A stretch of 63,689 bases of DNA from Bacillota bacterium (GTDB taxonomy: Bacteria > Bacillota > Clostridia > Lachnospirales > Lachnospiraceae): contig JAEZKU010000033.1 in assembly GCA_023436065.1 (NCBI GenBank), positions 1 through 63,689 of the forward strand, written 5' to 3'. The notes below the pieces were generated by a model. The model ran no database searches and was not told the origin of the DNA. It worked only from the letters and a program-made list of their open reading frames with translations. Below, piece after piece: positions 1-10,000 of the stretch. The translations under genes were made by a program, and so were the position numbers. Positions within the stretch are counted from its first letter, which is position 1; every line of letters begins with the position of its first letter.

Positions 1-31
1 ACAACCCCAAAAACAGATTTATAATACAAGC

Positions 32-66
32 ATGGGCAAGAACCACTGAAAAATGGCCTTGCCCAT
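32..66 (+). terminator. Hairpin upstream of the first gene, possible terminator of an upstream gene
   Basis: A 9-bp perfect stem pairs ATGGGCAAG (32-40) with CTTGCCCAT (58-66). It is followed by AT-rich sequence but has no clean T run. It probably ends transcription of a gene left of the window. Confidence 0.4.
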
Positions 67-148
67 AAATTACAATTAAAATTTTATATCAGTTTTTTGA
101 GTTTACACGTACTTTGAAACAGCCTCGATAAAGTATGCATATGACATT

Positions 149-2188
149 GTGCTGAAAAATATCAGCATACCATCCTGTTTTGGGTTGGATTTATTACAAT
201 CATATCTTGGCTGTTGTTATTGTGGTGGACCTACACTCGCTGCCATATGCGGTCAAGCGCAAGACGATAATCCTATCTGTAACCAGATTATAACGAGCCT
301 AGCACCAACGAACCCAACACAGACCGTAAATAAAGGTGAAGCAATTATAACATCAGCAGCTGTAACATATCTTAACGGGAGCATTGGTACTGTAAATTGC
401 GCCAGTAATTTTAACCCGAATTTGGACGGTACGCAGACCGTGACTCTTTCTTATACCGGTTATGTCGACAGTGCGAGGAATTATGTGACTATATATCGCA
501 CCATTACTGTAACTGTAATTTCTAAAGTTCTCACTTCGATCAGTGTTTCGCCTGTATCACAGGTCATATTCCGAACAAACGCTCCAAGCTTCACTGTTTA
601 TTCATACTATAGCGATGGATCGAGTATCGTGCTTACTCCTGATCAGTATTCAGTGTCAGCGTACAATCCTTCTATTTTAGGCAAACACACTCTTACCATT
701 TCCTATTCAGAAGGTGGGGTAACTAAAAGAGCTTCATTTGATTTATATATCGATGATCTTATGTCCATCACGGTTTCACCTAACATTGTGACCGTAGACA
801 GATATACGCAACCAAGTGCATTACCAATAACAGTTATGGCAAATGCGATGTATTTCCCCTCTTGGAATGTTACGGGAAGTCACGTCATCAGCGGATATTC
901 GCCTGATATAATTGGGACACAGACAGTTACGATTTCATACAAATACTATGACACGACACGGACAACAACTATTCAAGTGAAGGTCACAGGCCTTCATCAG
1001 ACATGTTCTAAGTGTGGGACAGTCTACGAACTAATGGATAATGATACTGATCCGGGGTGCCCAATCTGTAAGAATACAATAGAAGGCATCAGTGTTACTC
1101 CGGGATATATTGAACTAAAGCAAGGGCAGCCGTTACCCGTTGCTGTTATGGTTAGGTATCAGGACGGTTCCACACAGTTTATTAGTAACTGGACCAGTAA
1201 TTATGACTCGCAGCTTCTGGGAGTACAGTACGTCACTATAGAATACGGAGGATTTACGGAGGTGGTCTCCGTATTAGTAATGGAAGCAACAGTTATCTGT
1301 CCGGTCTGCAAAACAGAATACCCTGCTTCTGAAGCTATTTGTCCGGTCTGTTCCGAAACCGTGATCAACATCAGTGCCGCACCTGAAAACATCACCGTCA
1401 AGAGATACGATAATATCGACCTGACCGTCAATGCCACTTATGCAAACAATAGTGTGAGGCAGGTAACAGATTGGAGTATTGATAGAACAACCTCGGAGGA
1501 AGGGGTATTTACTGTGACAGTAACCTATAAAAATGCCACAACTACTATAAGCCTGACAGTGCTTCCGACTTCGACCAAAGAATGTTCCATATGCGGACTA
1601 TTCTATAATGCGGGTGAATATCCGAATGGATGTCCAGTTTGCTCAAAAGACTTAATTGGTATTGAGGCCTATCTGGTGACCGGTTCTATGCTTATTCAGA
1701 GAGGTACAACTCCGAATATTGCTGTTGTGTTGATCTTTAAGGATGATCACAGAGAGATTGAGTTGGATGATTATACGATAACAGACTATGAACCCTTTAT
1801 CATGGGAGAACAGACTATTGCGGTAACTTACGCAGGGTTTCATACTACACTTGATATCGAGGTTGTAAATACATTAGATAGCATTACCTGCCCAAACGGA
1901 CACATCTATTATCGGAATGAGGACGGCAACGATTCGGGTTGCCCTTACTGCAATATTGTTGAAGAAGTGAACGAGGAGGTATATTTCTTTGATATCACCT
2001 ATACCTCAGAGATTCTGGAAGAACTATATCAAGAGGGTATCTATTACTTTAAGGAGCAGCACTATGTGTCTGTAGAAGTTTCAAAGAAACAAAAATCTTT
2101 GCTTACAAAAATACAAAGTACATTCTTCAGGACGGCCATGCTTGGCACAAAGAAACGATTTATTTACGGAGGAAGGGTGCTTACATGA
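149..2188 (+). CDS. Ig-like and zinc-knuckle repeat protein, probably lacking its N-terminus
   Basis: Unrecognised family. The 679 residues alternate beta-rich Ig-like modules (for example about 48-125, 127-205, 205-283) with four short Cys clusters of rubredoxin-knuckle type near residues 285-305, 383-403, 478-498 and 581-603. Three have CxxC...CPxC and the fourth has CPNGH...CPYC. The whole protein resembles the C-terminal part of the next gene (shared CNQIITS-APTNP and the closing GIYY segment). It has no signal peptide or membrane anchor, starts with GTG and shows no clear ribosome binding site. An in-frame stop lies at 98-100, and nothing upstream matches the first 460 residues of the paralogue. 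It is therefore probably 5'-truncated, or its real start is unclear. It overlaps the next gene by ATGA. Confidence 0.6.
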   Translation: MLKNISIPSCFGLDLLQSYLGCCYCGGPTLAAICGQAQDDNPICNQIITSLAPTNPTQTVNKGEAIITSAAVTYLNGSIGTVNCASNFNPNLDGTQTVTLSYTGYVDSARNYVTIYRTITVTVISKVLTSISVSPVSQVIFRTNAPSFTVYSYYSDGSSIVLTPDQYSVSAYNPSILGKHTLTISYSEGGVTKRASFDLYIDDLMSITVSPNIVTVDRYTQPSALPITVMANAMYFPSWNVTGSHVISGYSPDIIGTQTVTISYKYYDTTRTTTIQVKVTGLHQTCSKCGTVYELMDNDTDPGCPICKNTIEGISVTPGYIELKQGQPLPVAVMVRYQDGSTQFISNWTSNYDSQLLGVQYVTIEYGGFTEVVSVLVMEATVICPVCKTEYPASEAICPVCSETVINISAAPENITVKRYDNIDLTVNATYANNSVRQVTDWSIDRTTSEEGVFTVTVTYKNATTTISLTVLPTSTKECSICGLFYNAGEYPNGCPVCSKDLIGIEAYLVTGSMLIQRGTTPNIAVVLIFKDDHREIELDDYTITDYEPFIMGEQTIAVTYAGFHTTLDIEVVNTLDSITCPNGHIYYRNEDGNDSGCPYCNIVEEVNEEVYFFDITYTSEILEELYQEGIYYFKEQHYVSVEVSKKQKSLLTKIQSTFFRTAMLGTKKRFIYGGRVLT

Positions 2189-4443
2189 GTAAGATAATTG
2201 AATTAATCTTCGATCTCTTTGTTGCCATGGTAATACTGTTCCTGTCCGTATTTTTGTATGTTGGTTTAAGGACAGAAACGATTGTTATATCCATGGATAA
2301 AGAAAGTACCAGTGAGTTCCTGACAGATATTAAGAAAAATGCCTACATCACATCCGAAGATTATGAAAGATATCTTGAAAGGCTGTCTCTGACAGGAAAT
2401 CTATATGATATACAATTTGAACATAACTATACAGTCTATGAACCGGAGTACCGTATGCGTACCTTAGAAGAAATTTTGGCGGCACAGAGGGCTGCCTATG
2501 CAGGAACAAACATTTATCATTACAGGGAAGTTGAGACATATGCACCGTATGTTACTGATCCGATTGATAACAGCGGGCTTACGATGAATACCGAAACGAA
2601 TGCCGGTATCCTTGCAGCTGCTGTCTCAACCGATGCAGATCCGAACCATGTACATACAGATGACTGCTATGACGGTCATATACATAAAGGAAGTGCCGGA
2701 CCTTTTGTGATACCTCATGCACATAACGAATATTGTAATCTCTATACATCTGCGCTAGGTTATACCATGCATTGCCAAGATTGTGGTAAAGATTATCCCG
2801 GTTGGTTTTCTTGGTATATCAGGGAGCCGAGCGGAGTTTTAACTTGTACAGGTATAGATTTATATAGATATAAATTCTGTTTTTATTGTAACAGCAGTCG
2901 AACTACTCAGGGAGAGGAAATACATAATTATGCTCATACCTGTGGATATGACAGGGACGGTAATTTGGATGGATATTTGGATGCTTCTCCGATTGGAGTT
3001 ATATATGATTATCAGAGCCAGTATGCACCTGAATCAGTAGGAAATGCGACGTATCACAATGGCTGCTATGTTTATCATGTGCATAAAACTACCCAGAAGG
3101 TATACAACAATGCAGTAAGTATTTCTTCTACTCCCCAGACAGAAACATACTTTACAATGTTTCGGAATGGTTTGATTAATTATTGCGATGTTCCAAGATA
3201 TTTTTTTCTGGGTATTGATTCTTTAGGATATCAGTATCCCGGCTTTGGTGTTCGATACAGAACGGAGTATAATGCTATAGATCATAGTTTTATTTTCTAT
3301 TATGAAGCTTATAAAAATTCACAGTATGGAAGCTATATAAATTCTAATCCCGGTTTTCCCCCGGTGCTTACAGAAGCCCAATTCATTAATATATATTGTA
3401 ATAAATATGATTTTGTAAGTCTATGGAACAGAATTGGAATATTGGGTCTACTATCACCGAGTTCATCTGACTTTTGCGTAAATTATTCAGCGACTGATTT
3501 AATTGATTTATGTGATTATACTCAGTTTGATCAATGGTATCTTACTTGTGGGATGGACGGGAATGGACATCTTGCATGTAATCAAATAATTACATCAATA
3601 GCGCCTACCAATCCAATACAGGCAGTATACATAGGAGAGGAGCTGATCACGACCGCTAGAGCTACCTATGCGGACGGCTCAACAGGGGTTATCCTATGTA
3701 GCACAAATTATAGGACGGACGCTGCAGTCAAGAATACAGATGTGGCAATCTCTTATACCGATATCAAGGGAGCAGTATTGACTGCCCATATGACGGTGAC
3801 AGTAGTCCCAAGGACCAGAATCTGTGCGAATGGACATACCTATAACCTTAAGCCTGACGGTTCTGATCCCGGTTGCCCCTTCTGTAGGGAGTATGTGGAA
3901 AGCATCAGGATACAGTCTCCGAACACTTCAACAATGACAATCGCTATAGGAACAACCTTACAGGAAAACGGTGTAATCCTGTTTGTCAAATACCTGGATG
4001 GAAGGACAGAAAGCATTAGCAGTGGATATGTGGATAATCTCGACAACGGATACGTAGGGACCAAGCTTATCACAATCGGTTATAAGGGAGCTACCACCTC
4101 AATTATGGTAACAACGGTATGTAAAAAGATGATCTGTGATATCTGCGGCTATGTCTATGATTTGAGTCCTGATGGGAGTAATCCGGGATGCCCGATGTGC
4201 ATCTCGAAGACGCCTGTATTCACCGGAAATGTATTGACTTATGACAACACCGATTATACAGACGTTATATTGGATGACCTCTATGAGGATGGTATTTATT
4301 ATTGCGGATTGGGTGACACCTTTGGAGTAGTAATTAAGAATAGAAAGTCCACACCTGCGCGAAATATCCTGCGAAAGGTATTTACTTCGTTACCCGAGCA
4401 AGGGCTTCACATTAAGCAAAGTGTAAGTATAAAGGAAAAATAA
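2185..4443 (+). CDS. Membrane-anchored Cys/His-rich, Ig-like and zinc-knuckle protein
   Basis: Unrecognised 752-residue protein. One N-terminal transmembrane segment (about residues 5-27) suggests the rest is outside the cell. Next comes an adhesin- or pseudopilin-like region, then a His/Cys-rich stretch at about 154-185 (HVHTDDCYDGHIH, then HAHNEYC) that could bind metal. A middle domain with several Cys follows, then an Ig-like module (about 470-545), a CANGH...CPFC knuckle (about 546-566), another Ig-like module and a CDICGYVYD...CPMC knuckle (about 651-673), which looks like the first half of a rubredoxin site. The C-terminal half is paralogous to the preceding gene. The ATGA overlap implies translational coupling. 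The function is unknown; an extracellular structural or metal-binding role is inference. Confidence 0.7.
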   Translation: MSKIIELIFDLFVAMVILFLSVFLYVGLRTETIVISMDKESTSEFLTDIKKNAYITSEDYERYLERLSLTGNLYDIQFEHNYTVYEPEYRMRTLEEILAAQRAAYAGTNIYHYREVETYAPYVTDPIDNSGLTMNTETNAGILAAAVSTDADPNHVHTDDCYDGHIHKGSAGPFVIPHAHNEYCNLYTSALGYTMHCQDCGKDYPGWFSWYIREPSGVLTCTGIDLYRYKFCFYCNSSRTTQGEEIHNYAHTCGYDRDGNLDGYLDASPIGVIYDYQSQYAPESVGNATYHNGCYVYHVHKTTQKVYNNAVSISSTPQTETYFTMFRNGLINYCDVPRYFFLGIDSLGYQYPGFGVRYRTEYNAIDHSFIFYYEAYKNSQYGSYINSNPGFPPVLTEAQFINIYCNKYDFVSLWNRIGILGLLSPSSSDFCVNYSATDLIDLCDYTQFDQWYLTCGMDGNGHLACNQIITSIAPTNPIQAVYIGEELITTARATYADGSTGVILCSTNYRTDAAVKNTDVAISYTDIKGAVLTAHMTVTVVPRTRICANGHTYNLKPDGSDPGCPFCREYVESIRIQSPNTSTMTIAIGTTLQENGVILFVKYLDGRTESISSGYVDNLDNGYVGTKLITIGYKGATTSIMVTTVCKKMICDICGYVYDLSPDGSNPGCPMCISKTPVFTGNVLTYDNTDYTDVILDDLYEDGIYYCGLGDTFGVVIKNRKSTPARNILRKVFTSLPEQGLHIKQSVSIKEK

Positions 4444-4494
4444 AAAGTGCAAATAGGACTCATACGATAGATAAGATGATACCGAGAGGGGAGA

Positions 4495-5565
4495 ATGGTG
4501 ATAGATTATAGAATAATTATATTAAACATGATACCGTCAGCTATATTGCCATTGATGTTTCAGTTGCTCGCACATGAACTTGGACATATGTTAGCAGGGA
4601 GTCTATCAGGCTGGCGTATGATTTATTTACAGCTGTTTCGTATTGCACTAGTAAAGGAGAATAAAAGACTTAGAATAAAAACCGTTCCTTCCTACAGTTA
4701 CAGATGTATTATGTATCCTAAATCGATATGTCTGGATGCATCATTATATACCTTAGGTGGCATTATAATCAATCTGTTATTGACAGCAGTTGGTTTACTG
4801 GGGATGATTCAGTGCTTTAGACATCCTATTACCTGGATGTATGCTATGGGACTATTTTTATTCGGAATAATGTTGGTGATAACTAACGGAATTCCAAACA
4901 TAGGAAGAGTGTGCAATGACATGGCATGTATGCAGATCATGAAAAGCAATCAGGCTTCGAAGAAAGCTCATAACTACCAGATGATAATTGCCCATCAGCT
5001 CTTTGAAGGACAGACTTACAGGCAGATGGATAAGAGATTGCTAGTAGTTGGCAATAAGAGAATAAACACAGATATTCTGGCCTATCATGCTGTCCTGGAG
5101 TATTACCTTCATCTAGACGAAGATGAATATACCTTAGCGCAGAAAGCATTAGATAGGATCGAACCGGACGCACCAATCAGTCGGGAAGTGAGTAATATTA
5201 TCAGCATGGAACGACTCTATCTTAATTTAATCCTGATCATACTAAGAAATGAATTTTCGACTAACAGCAATAGGATGAAGCAAGAGGAGATTGATAAAAT
5301 AATGAGAGCGAATGAGATTAAGGGCGACATTCATTCTGTCAGAGTGAAAGCTGTCGGTATGGCTTACAACTATTACATAGAGGGAAAGCTAGAGATGGCT
5401 ATTAAATGGCTTGATCAATGTATTAGGGAAATGGTTGATATGAGATATCTATATCTTGGGGAAAAGCTATTCTGTATAGATCAATTGACAGGTTTAAGAA
5501 ATATGCTGAAACGGGATTACGTTACAATGTCGAAAATTGAAGCAACAGTCGAAAATTATCAATAA
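4495..5565 (+). CDS. M50-type (site-2-protease-like) membrane metalloprotease
   Basis: Intramembrane zinc protease candidate of 356 residues. HELGH at residues 27-31 lies inside the first hydrophobic segment, as in M50 enzymes. More hydrophobic segments fall at about 85-110 and 117-140, and a conserved-looking Asn-rich segment (NGIPNIGRVCND, near 131-142) could give the third zinc ligand. The C-terminal 200 residues are soluble, helical and possibly TPR-like. A GAGAGGGGAG ribosome binding site precedes ATG 4495. It lies 51 bp after the Ig/knuckle gene, in the same direction, so it may process or regulate those membrane proteins (inference). The substrate is unknown. Confidence 0.7.
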   Translation: MVIDYRIIILNMIPSAILPLMFQLLAHELGHMLAGSLSGWRMIYLQLFRIALVKENKRLRIKTVPSYSYRCIMYPKSICLDASLYTLGGIIINLLLTAVGLLGMIQCFRHPITWMYAMGLFLFGIMLVITNGIPNIGRVCNDMACMQIMKSNQASKKAHNYQMIIAHQLFEGQTYRQMDKRLLVVGNKRINTDILAYHAVLEYYLHLDEDEYTLAQKALDRIEPDAPISREVSNIISMERLYLNLILIILRNEFSTNSNRMKQEEIDKIMRANEIKGDIHSVRVKAVGMAYNYYIEGKLEMAIKWLDQCIREMVDMRYLYLGEKLFCIDQLTGLRNMLKRDYVTMSKIEATVENYQ

Positions 5566-5601
5566 AACTGATAGGAAGATAGAAAAAAATGTAAGTTATG
5601 C

Positions 5602-5629
5602 TTGAATAAGTAAATATTTCCTATATAAT
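5602..5629 (+). promoter_or_regulatory. Predicted sigma-A promoter for the two secreted-protein genes
   Basis: TTGAAT (5602-5607), a 16-bp spacer and TATAAT (5624-5629) lie about 150 bp before the gene at 5789. This suggests that the two downstream secreted proteins form their own transcription unit. Confidence 0.5.
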
Positions 5630-5788
5630 CAGAATTAGAAGATTCAGGAAACAAGTCCTACTATATGCAAAAAGATCAGATATGAAATTAAGGATAAGTT
5701 ACAGACAAGTTTGAGCATTAATAAAGTGTTTGAAGGTATTGTTATAAGGGGATTTTACTGCATGTAAACAAAGGAGGAAATGATTGGG

Positions 5789-7078
5789 ATGAGAAAAATG
5801 ATATCAACATTAATGGTTATACTTCTTGTGCTTACTATCTTAGTGAAGGATGAACCACAGCGGGCTGAAGCTTCCTCACTCAAGATTACGATCAGTGAGT
5901 TTGCTGAGGAGCTTGTGAAAGAATTTGGGGTGTCTAATGAAGGAAGTACAGCTATTGATGTGCTAATAAATAACGGAATTATCAAGGAAGGAGATTTCAC
6001 GGACTATTCTAAAAACCTTACCCGTGGTGATATGCTGATATTATTAAGCCGCGCGGATGACTATCTGAATAGTACAGTAACAGATGATAAACTTATCAAA
6101 GAGGTGATTGACAAAAGGATTTCCGATATAGGCAAAATCTCTGAAAGCAAGAGAGAAGATATTGCGAAAGGGTTTATTAAAGGACTAATGAAGGGATATT
6201 CTAATGGGAAATTTGCATCGGATCGTAACCTAAAGCTGACGAGTAAGGTGACAAAAGACGGAGCCTTATCCAGCCTGAGAATGTTAAATGATAAATCTTT
6301 ACGTGCCAAGATCAGCCCGGATGGACAATTAATTAGAACTACGAATCTGCCTAAGTATGCTAAGTATTTTCCCTACATACTTGCGAGCTATCCGAATGAT
6401 TACTATGATTGGCAGTTCGGATATGAGGGGCAATCATTGGTTAATCCCATAACAGGAGAAAGAACACCTTATAAGCATTTGGAAGAATATGCTTGTCCGG
6501 CTGATATAGATCGGATCACTGATTTTGAGAACTTTAAAGAAGTTAAGGAACAATATGTAGAGGAGTGGGTGAATAAAGTTCGAACCTACATGGAGTGCGT
6601 TTTTAACGCAGATTACCGCACCATAAATGATGATTGGGTTAATAAATTACTTTCGGCAGATTATAGCTATGGAAATGAAATTGCGACAAAAAGAGCAAAA
6701 GAGGATATAGAAAAGTATATCAAGAAAATGAAGGAGAATAAGACGATAGTTGAATGCTCTAAAATCGCTATAGATAGATCATCATTATATTTTTACAGGG
6801 GGAGATATGTTTTAAGAACCTATGTTAAGTACAGAATTAATTCTTCAAATGAGAAGTATGGGGCAGATGCTGAACGTCTCGTTTATGAAAACCCTTATAG
6901 CAAAATACTTTTTACAAGTTTTCCTTTAGTTAATCTGAATAAATTTACTATAGGAGAGTGGAAAGAAGGGTATTTTGAAGTAGAACTTTCCTGGTATGAA
7001 GGGCAAAATCCTGAAAATTTAGGTGTGTTCTATGCAATTCTTAATGAGCCTTTGTATAACAAAAGGAAGGTGGATTAG
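5789..7078 (+). CDS. Secreted protein with SLH-like N-terminal region
   Basis: Exported protein of about 429 residues. A typical signal peptide (basic MRKM, a hydrophobic stretch, cleavage near AEA/SS) is followed by a segment resembling S-layer homology repeats (a GVSNEGSTAIDVLINNGII-type helix, then LTRGDMLILLSR). The rest, including a YDW-rich region and a charged helix, matches no family I know. ATG 5780 is only 2 nt from the AAGGAGG at 5771-5777, so the in-frame ATG at 5789 is the better start. It ends 2 bp before the next gene, so the two are probably co-transcribed. It may anchor to the cell wall through the SLH-like region (inference). Confidence 0.65.
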   Translation: MRKMISTLMVILLVLTILVKDEPQRAEASSLKITISEFAEELVKEFGVSNEGSTAIDVLINNGIIKEGDFTDYSKNLTRGDMLILLSRADDYLNSTVTDDKLIKEVIDKRISDIGKISESKREDIAKGFIKGLMKGYSNGKFASDRNLKLTSKVTKDGALSSLRMLNDKSLRAKISPDGQLIRTTNLPKYAKYFPYILASYPNDYYDWQFGYEGQSLVNPITGERTPYKHLEEYACPADIDRITDFENFKEVKEQYVEEWVNKVRTYMECVFNADYRTINDDWVNKLLSADYSYGNEIATKRAKEDIEKYIKKMKENKTIVECSKIAIDRSSLYFYRGRYVLRTYVKYRINSSNEKYGADAERLVYENPYSKILFTSFPLVNLNKFTIGEWKEGYFEVELSWYEGQNPENLGVFYAILNEPLYNKRKVD

Positions 7079-7080
7079 TT

Positions 7081-10000
7081 TTGCTGATAAAAAGACGTTT
7101 GGTGTTTCATAGATTGATATACTTTACACTTATTTTCATTATTCTTTTCGCTTATATTGGAGATACTCAAGTTGTCAATGCCGCTGATGATGACTGGATC
7201 AAAATTGTAGGTGGCGTAAATGGTAGTCAAAATACTAGGAATGATCGTGATAGAATTATACAGACGGGTACTCATAACAGTGCTGATGATAATGCCATCA
7301 GATACAAAACATTATATTTTAGAATGACCAAACAAAAATATGACCTTAGTAATAAATTCGATGAGGGTAGTAATACCAGTATAAAATATGAGCTTGTACC
7401 TTTTAATTTTGGCGATGAAAAAGATGATGGAACAACAAAAACAGTAGAATATATCATATGGAAAAAAGATTTCTTAAATGCAGCAGCGGCTCCCAATATT
7501 GGTATTACAGGTGATTACCTTGTGGCAAATGGTAGTGCAACAGTTTACCTTAATAATGTATTTGAAGTCTTTCAGGGTAATAAGACCTTGCATAAACTGG
7601 TTTATGGCTATCAAGATATGTTGGAGAAAGCTCCATGGAGCGAAAGAACTGTGAATTATTTGAAGGGTTACTACAATTTTCAGTATACGTTATCTGCTGA
7701 GGTTGTATTTAAAGTTAAGGTTATCGCTGTAGATACGGAAGATAATGTTTTAGACGATGATCTTTTGGGCTACACTAAACATGCGATCTATAACGAAGTT
7801 ATACCGCCCTACACATTGAAGAATGATACCATAAAAAAAGATGGTATCACCTATGAGTATCAAGATTACTGGAAGTATACATATAAAGACCGCAATAGCA
7901 AAGAGACTATAAAACTTGGAAATTATACGGGAAAGAAGGTTAGCTTTAAAGCTCCTGATGCTGCCGGAGGATCAACACTGACAATCAAGATGGTTTTTAA
8001 AAAGAAGTCGACAAAGCCATCACCCACACCGAAACCAGGAGTAACCGTTACACCTGCTCCGAAACCTTCTGTTACACCGAAACCTACTGTAATACCGAAG
8101 CCTACACCACCCACGATTGAAGTACCTGTAGCAAAAGCCCCTATAGAATTATCAACGGATACCCCTTCCCCCGAAGGGTTGATTGATGGGGATAAGTATG
8201 GTGCGAGGTACTTTAATTCCGAAAAAGGAATATCGACCACGGAAAGCCAGTATGTGTATGTGAAAACAAAGGATTACCTTCTAGGATATAAGCTTGTGAA
8301 TCGGACAGGGAAAATTGCTTATAACGTAAGGGTAACAAAGAATTACACCTTACAGTACATGACAGCTACCCCTATTGAGTTTGGAGGTCCTAAACCTGTA
8401 ACGACTACTGAATCCCGATCACAGGTTGTCAGCGTGGAACGTGCCTATTCCTATTGGGAAATTGAGAGCCTTGATTATTATTATGCCAGTGCAGCACGGG
8501 TATATAATTATTCCCTTCCGGGTGGAAGCGTAACCCTGGATGGAAACATGACCTATTTGAAAATTCCTTCTCTTAGTACTTTGCACAGTTCAAGCCTTGC
8601 ATCACATGTGATGCCGCCCGAACAAGTGTCATCAGGCATTACTATTGATGGTGGTACGATCAGCTCCGATTCGGATACCAAACCTTCCATTCCTTATGAA
8701 GATCTCTCTGACTATGCATGGAGTGGTACGAGTGAAGCGGTCGTAAAGAACGATTCCATTATATTTGATGGAAGAGTAGTAATGTCAAATGCATCCACAA
8801 GAAAGATCGCTCCTGTGCCGAATGTTTCTTCCTTAGTCCAATGCTCCGAGAACTGTCATGATAAGGGTTTATTTACAGATAATAAGGTGATTGATGCTGA
8901 GAAAGAGAATGGTAATTATTCTTCCTCTGGTAGCGTTACTTATTTGCGACATATTGCCAGCGTAAATAGTTTATCTTCTACCAAGACTTTCAATGTACCT
9001 GTAAATAATGTTGTGATTCATACTCCTGTTATATGTAAGCCTATTGTTACAGGGGATAATGATAAGTGGTCTCAGCTGATTACCCCCCAATCAGAGGCAG
9101 TTCAGGTAGTCCTTGACCCAGACAGTACCTTGAATGATTTTACTGTCAAGATATTGAATACTCTGGAACATAGTGACCGCCTTGGGTATCGCATAAGGGA
9201 CTTTTCACGCTCCTTCATTGACCCTAACAATGTCTCTTACATAGCCAAAAAAGACGGTGTTGTCCGAAACGAAGTGAAATTTCCTTTTGATGTATATGTG
9301 GACAAGCTGGGGGATGGGCTCACTGGGAATGATATCTTTCTTAAGTCCGGTACCTGGTATATCCTTGGTCGGGATACCCATCGCTTCTATGTGCCCATGT
9401 GGGTGCAGGAGGGTGTCTATACTGCAGACTTTAGGTCTATTGCTGTCAACGGTACCGCAAAGCTTGATAGGACTGGTGTAACCAAGAACTCAAGCATTAA
9501 CGATTATGTAGCAACGTCCACGATGAATTTTGAGGTATCGGGCAGGATCTATGGGCTCACCCTTTATGACATATCGGATTATCCTAAGTGGGAGAATGTA
9601 TTCCGTCAAAGAGGTACCATGTACCTTAAATACTTCGACGGTGCAGTAGATGGAACAAAGCTAAACGGATATAATGAAGCCAATGCATATTATTACACTG
9701 TGGGAACGAAGGATCAGTATGGAAAGAGTACGGACAGACTCAGCAAGTATACCTTCCCGTTGGTCAATGGAAGTCATCCTCGCTATAAGAACCTTGGTAT
9801 CTTAAAGACTGGCTATGCAGTTCGCTTCAGATTGGACACCACGGGAGACATGTATGGAGACCTAAGCCATATCAAGATAGTTCCGACCTTTTATTATGTG
9901 GATGCTGATGGGAAGAACAGACAAAAGGTAGATCTCTATTACTCAGAGACGATCAACAATAAAATCTATAACGTCGTAAAGGTTGGAGCAGATATTGACC

